DNA from: Paenibacillus sp. JZ16
Lineage (GTDB): Bacteria > Bacillota > Bacilli > Paenibacillales > Paenibacillaceae
Assembly (NCBI RefSeq): GCF_015326965.1
Contig: NZ_CP017659.1
Coordinates: 1,550,001 to 1,614,000 of the forward strand
DNA: 64,000 nucleotides
Direction: 5' to 3'
Shown: positions 62,882 through 64,000 of the stretch, piece after piece
How positions within the stretch are numbered: position 1 is the stretch's first letter
Layout of the letters: each line of letters starts with the position of its first letter
Position numbers and translations under genes: made by a program
Notes under the pieces: model-generated
What the model saw: only the letters and a program-made list of their open reading frames with translations
The model's database searches: none
Told to the model about the DNA's origin: nothing

Positions 62882-64000
62882 TTACTCTGATGACGGGGAT
62901 GAAAGTCTCGGTGGTACGCGATGCTGGGTAGCCTGCTCAAAGCCGTAGGCTAATTGGATCAGGACGGGCTCGCTATATGCCGTCCCGATGAACGTAATGC
63001 CCTGTGGCCCCTTCGTAATATATCCTCCCGGCGCAATGACGCCATTCTCGGCATAGCCGCCGGGAACGGTTACCGATGGATACCCTGCCCGGGCAGCCAA
63101 ATCCGGTCCATATTCATTACCCAGAAACAGCAGGGCGTCCAGCTGATACGCCTGCAAAACATGGTCAATCCCTCTCGCTCCCGCCATTTCTTTATTCTTC
63201 TGCTTGCTCTTAAGATACTCTGTTTCGGTCAGCGTGCCGCTCGTTTCCTCGGCCCAGATCAATGTGCCCTGTCCATATTTCAAGGCAATCTCAGCGTGTG
63301 CCTCATTATAAGCGATAACCTCGGCCAACGAATGAACAGGCAGAGACGCATCTACGTTCGCCAAATAATCATTGACATATTTTTTGAACTCATAGCGAAG
63401 GACATTGGCGTCCCACTTGGTATCCTGGCAAGGCAGCTCCACCGGATCAATTATGGTAGCTCCTTGATTCCGCAGCACTTCAATGGCGGATTCTACAATA
63501 TCTAGTCTATCCCGATCCAAGTGCTTATAGTAGTATCGGGGAATCCCGATTCGTGCTTTCTTCAAATACCTCGAATCCAGATACTCCGTGTAGTCCTCCA
63601 CCCTTTTTTGAGGATCGATCTGGGTCACTTCGTCCAGATCATCAGCTCCCGCGATCGCGCTAAGCAGAATCGCTGCATCTTCCACCGTTCTGGTCATTGG
63701 ACCTGCCGTATCCTGTGTGTGAGTGATAGGGATGATACCTGAACGGCTTACCAGTCCAATCGTCGGCTTAATGCCAACCAGGCTGTTCTGGCTGGAAGGA
63801 CTGATAATCGAACCTGATGTTTCCGTCCCGATGGCCGCTGCGGCCAAATTCGCCGCCACCGCAGCACCGGAGCCTGAGCTTGAACCTCCAACAAACATTT
63901 CCCCTGGACCGTATGGGTTTAATGTAAGTCCGTTTCTTGATGAATATCCTGCCCACATGGTCGGGGACATAAAGTTCGCCCATTCGGTCATGTTGCTCTT
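62882..64000 (-). CDS. Amidase (amidase signature family), 5' end missing
   Basis: The frame continues past the window edge ([11 protein letters not shown]... is a typical mid-N-terminal segment, with KSNMTEW reaching the edge). [28 protein letters not shown] is the amidase signature: cis-Ser in the Ser-rich loop and the nucleophile in TETSGS. The catalytic lysine lies outside the window. It hydrolyses amides, such as glutamyl-tRNA-like or small aliphatic amides; the substrate is unknown. The downstream small gene may be co-transcribed. Confidence 0.88.
   Translation of the reverse strand, partial: KSNMTEWANFMSPTMWAGYSSRNGLTLNPYGPGEMFVGGSSSGSGAAVAANLAAAAIGTETSGSIISPSSQNSLVGIKPTIGLVSRSGIIPITHTQDTAGPMTRTVEDAAILLSAIAGADDLDEVTQIDPQKRVEDYTEYLDSRYLKKARIGIPRYYYKHLDRDRLDIVESAIEVLRNQGATIIDPVELPCQDTKWDANVLRYEFKKYVNDYLANVDASLPVHSLAEVIAYNEAHAEIALKYGQGTLIWAEETSGTLTETEYLKSKQKNKEMAGARGIDHVLQAYQLDALLFLGNEYGPDLAARAGYPSVTVPGGYAENGVIAPGGYITKGPQGITFIGTAYSEPVLIQLAYGFEQATQHRVPPRLSSPSSE

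Noticed and set aside
1..64000. tRNA, rRNA, CRISPR arrays, insertion sequences, prophage genes
   Set aside because: None was recognised on either strand; the few hairpins with runs of T are terminators.

Overview
The window looks like chromosome of a Paenibacillus-type, spore-forming Firmicute. Supporting signs are balanced GC, strong AGGAGG ribosome sites, frequent TTG/GTG starts, an S-layer-anchored surface protein, YesM/YesN-type two-component genes, and many B. subtilis-type families (YitT, YdgI/YdgJ, YcgR/YcgQ, HxlR, Mrp). No rRNA, tRNA, CRISPR array, insertion sequence or prophage was recognised. It is an ordinary chromosomal region with several notable RNA and regulatory elements.

Layout. 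1-5191 (minus): a giant secreted metallophosphoesterase with a lamin-tail domain, FN3 domains and S-layer domains, cut off by the window edge. 5650-12250 (minus): two related ~225-nt noncoding RNAs (5652-5877 and 8188-8411) around hemY, a DUF1697 gene and a small (p)ppGpp synthetase, then an EamA exporter and an ECF sigma factor fused to a BtrH-like domain. 12590-18261: thymidine kinase, YitT, TetR, CPBP protease, TVP38-type and acetyltransferase genes. 18458-24285 (minus): a complete Mrp antiporter operon with mrpA and mrpB fused, a near-consensus promoter and a terminator-like hairpin in its leader. 24500-30800: small membrane proteins, DedA, a Cys-rich tailed protein, a PadR/HAAS pair and a HAD phosphatase. 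31049-35143 (minus): a sucrose operon (LacI repressor, sucrase, PTS IIBC) whose promoter lies in the last codons of the repressor gene. 35440-36425 (minus): folD behind a ZTP (pfl) riboswitch. 36500-43190: a zinc-starvation island (ycgR-ycgQ-cobW and a second COG0523 GTPase) with one excellent and one degenerate Zur box, enclosing a YdgJ/YdgI-like quinone or nitro-stress cluster. 43482-44702: DUF1801, ArsR and SRPBCC genes. 44847-46680 (minus): hxlA-hxlB-hxlR for formaldehyde fixation by the ribulose monophosphate pathway. 47714-55881 (minus): a sugar ABC importer with its YesN/YesM two-component system and a second, membrane-anchored sugar-binding protein, arranged like a three-component sugar sensor. 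56001-61458 (minus): FMN reductases, a VOC fusion protein and a NarL-type two-component system with a Cys-rich GAF sensor. 61581-64000: small proteins and a partial amidase.

The most unusual feature is a family of three near-identical RNA elements (46731-46909, 47525-47702, 61581-61758, all plus strand). Each has a conserved upstream box, a -10 region, a first hairpin, a strong ribosome site and a 10-residue reading frame of the form MIQxxEVxxA. The last codons of that frame form a second hairpin with the stop codon in its loop, and a third GC-rich hairpin follows. Sequence changes between copies keep both the pairing and the reading frame. I know of no described family with this layout. The second candidate is the paralogous ncRNA pair at 5.65-5.88 kb and 8.19-8.41 kb, which share a promoter of alternative-sigma type.
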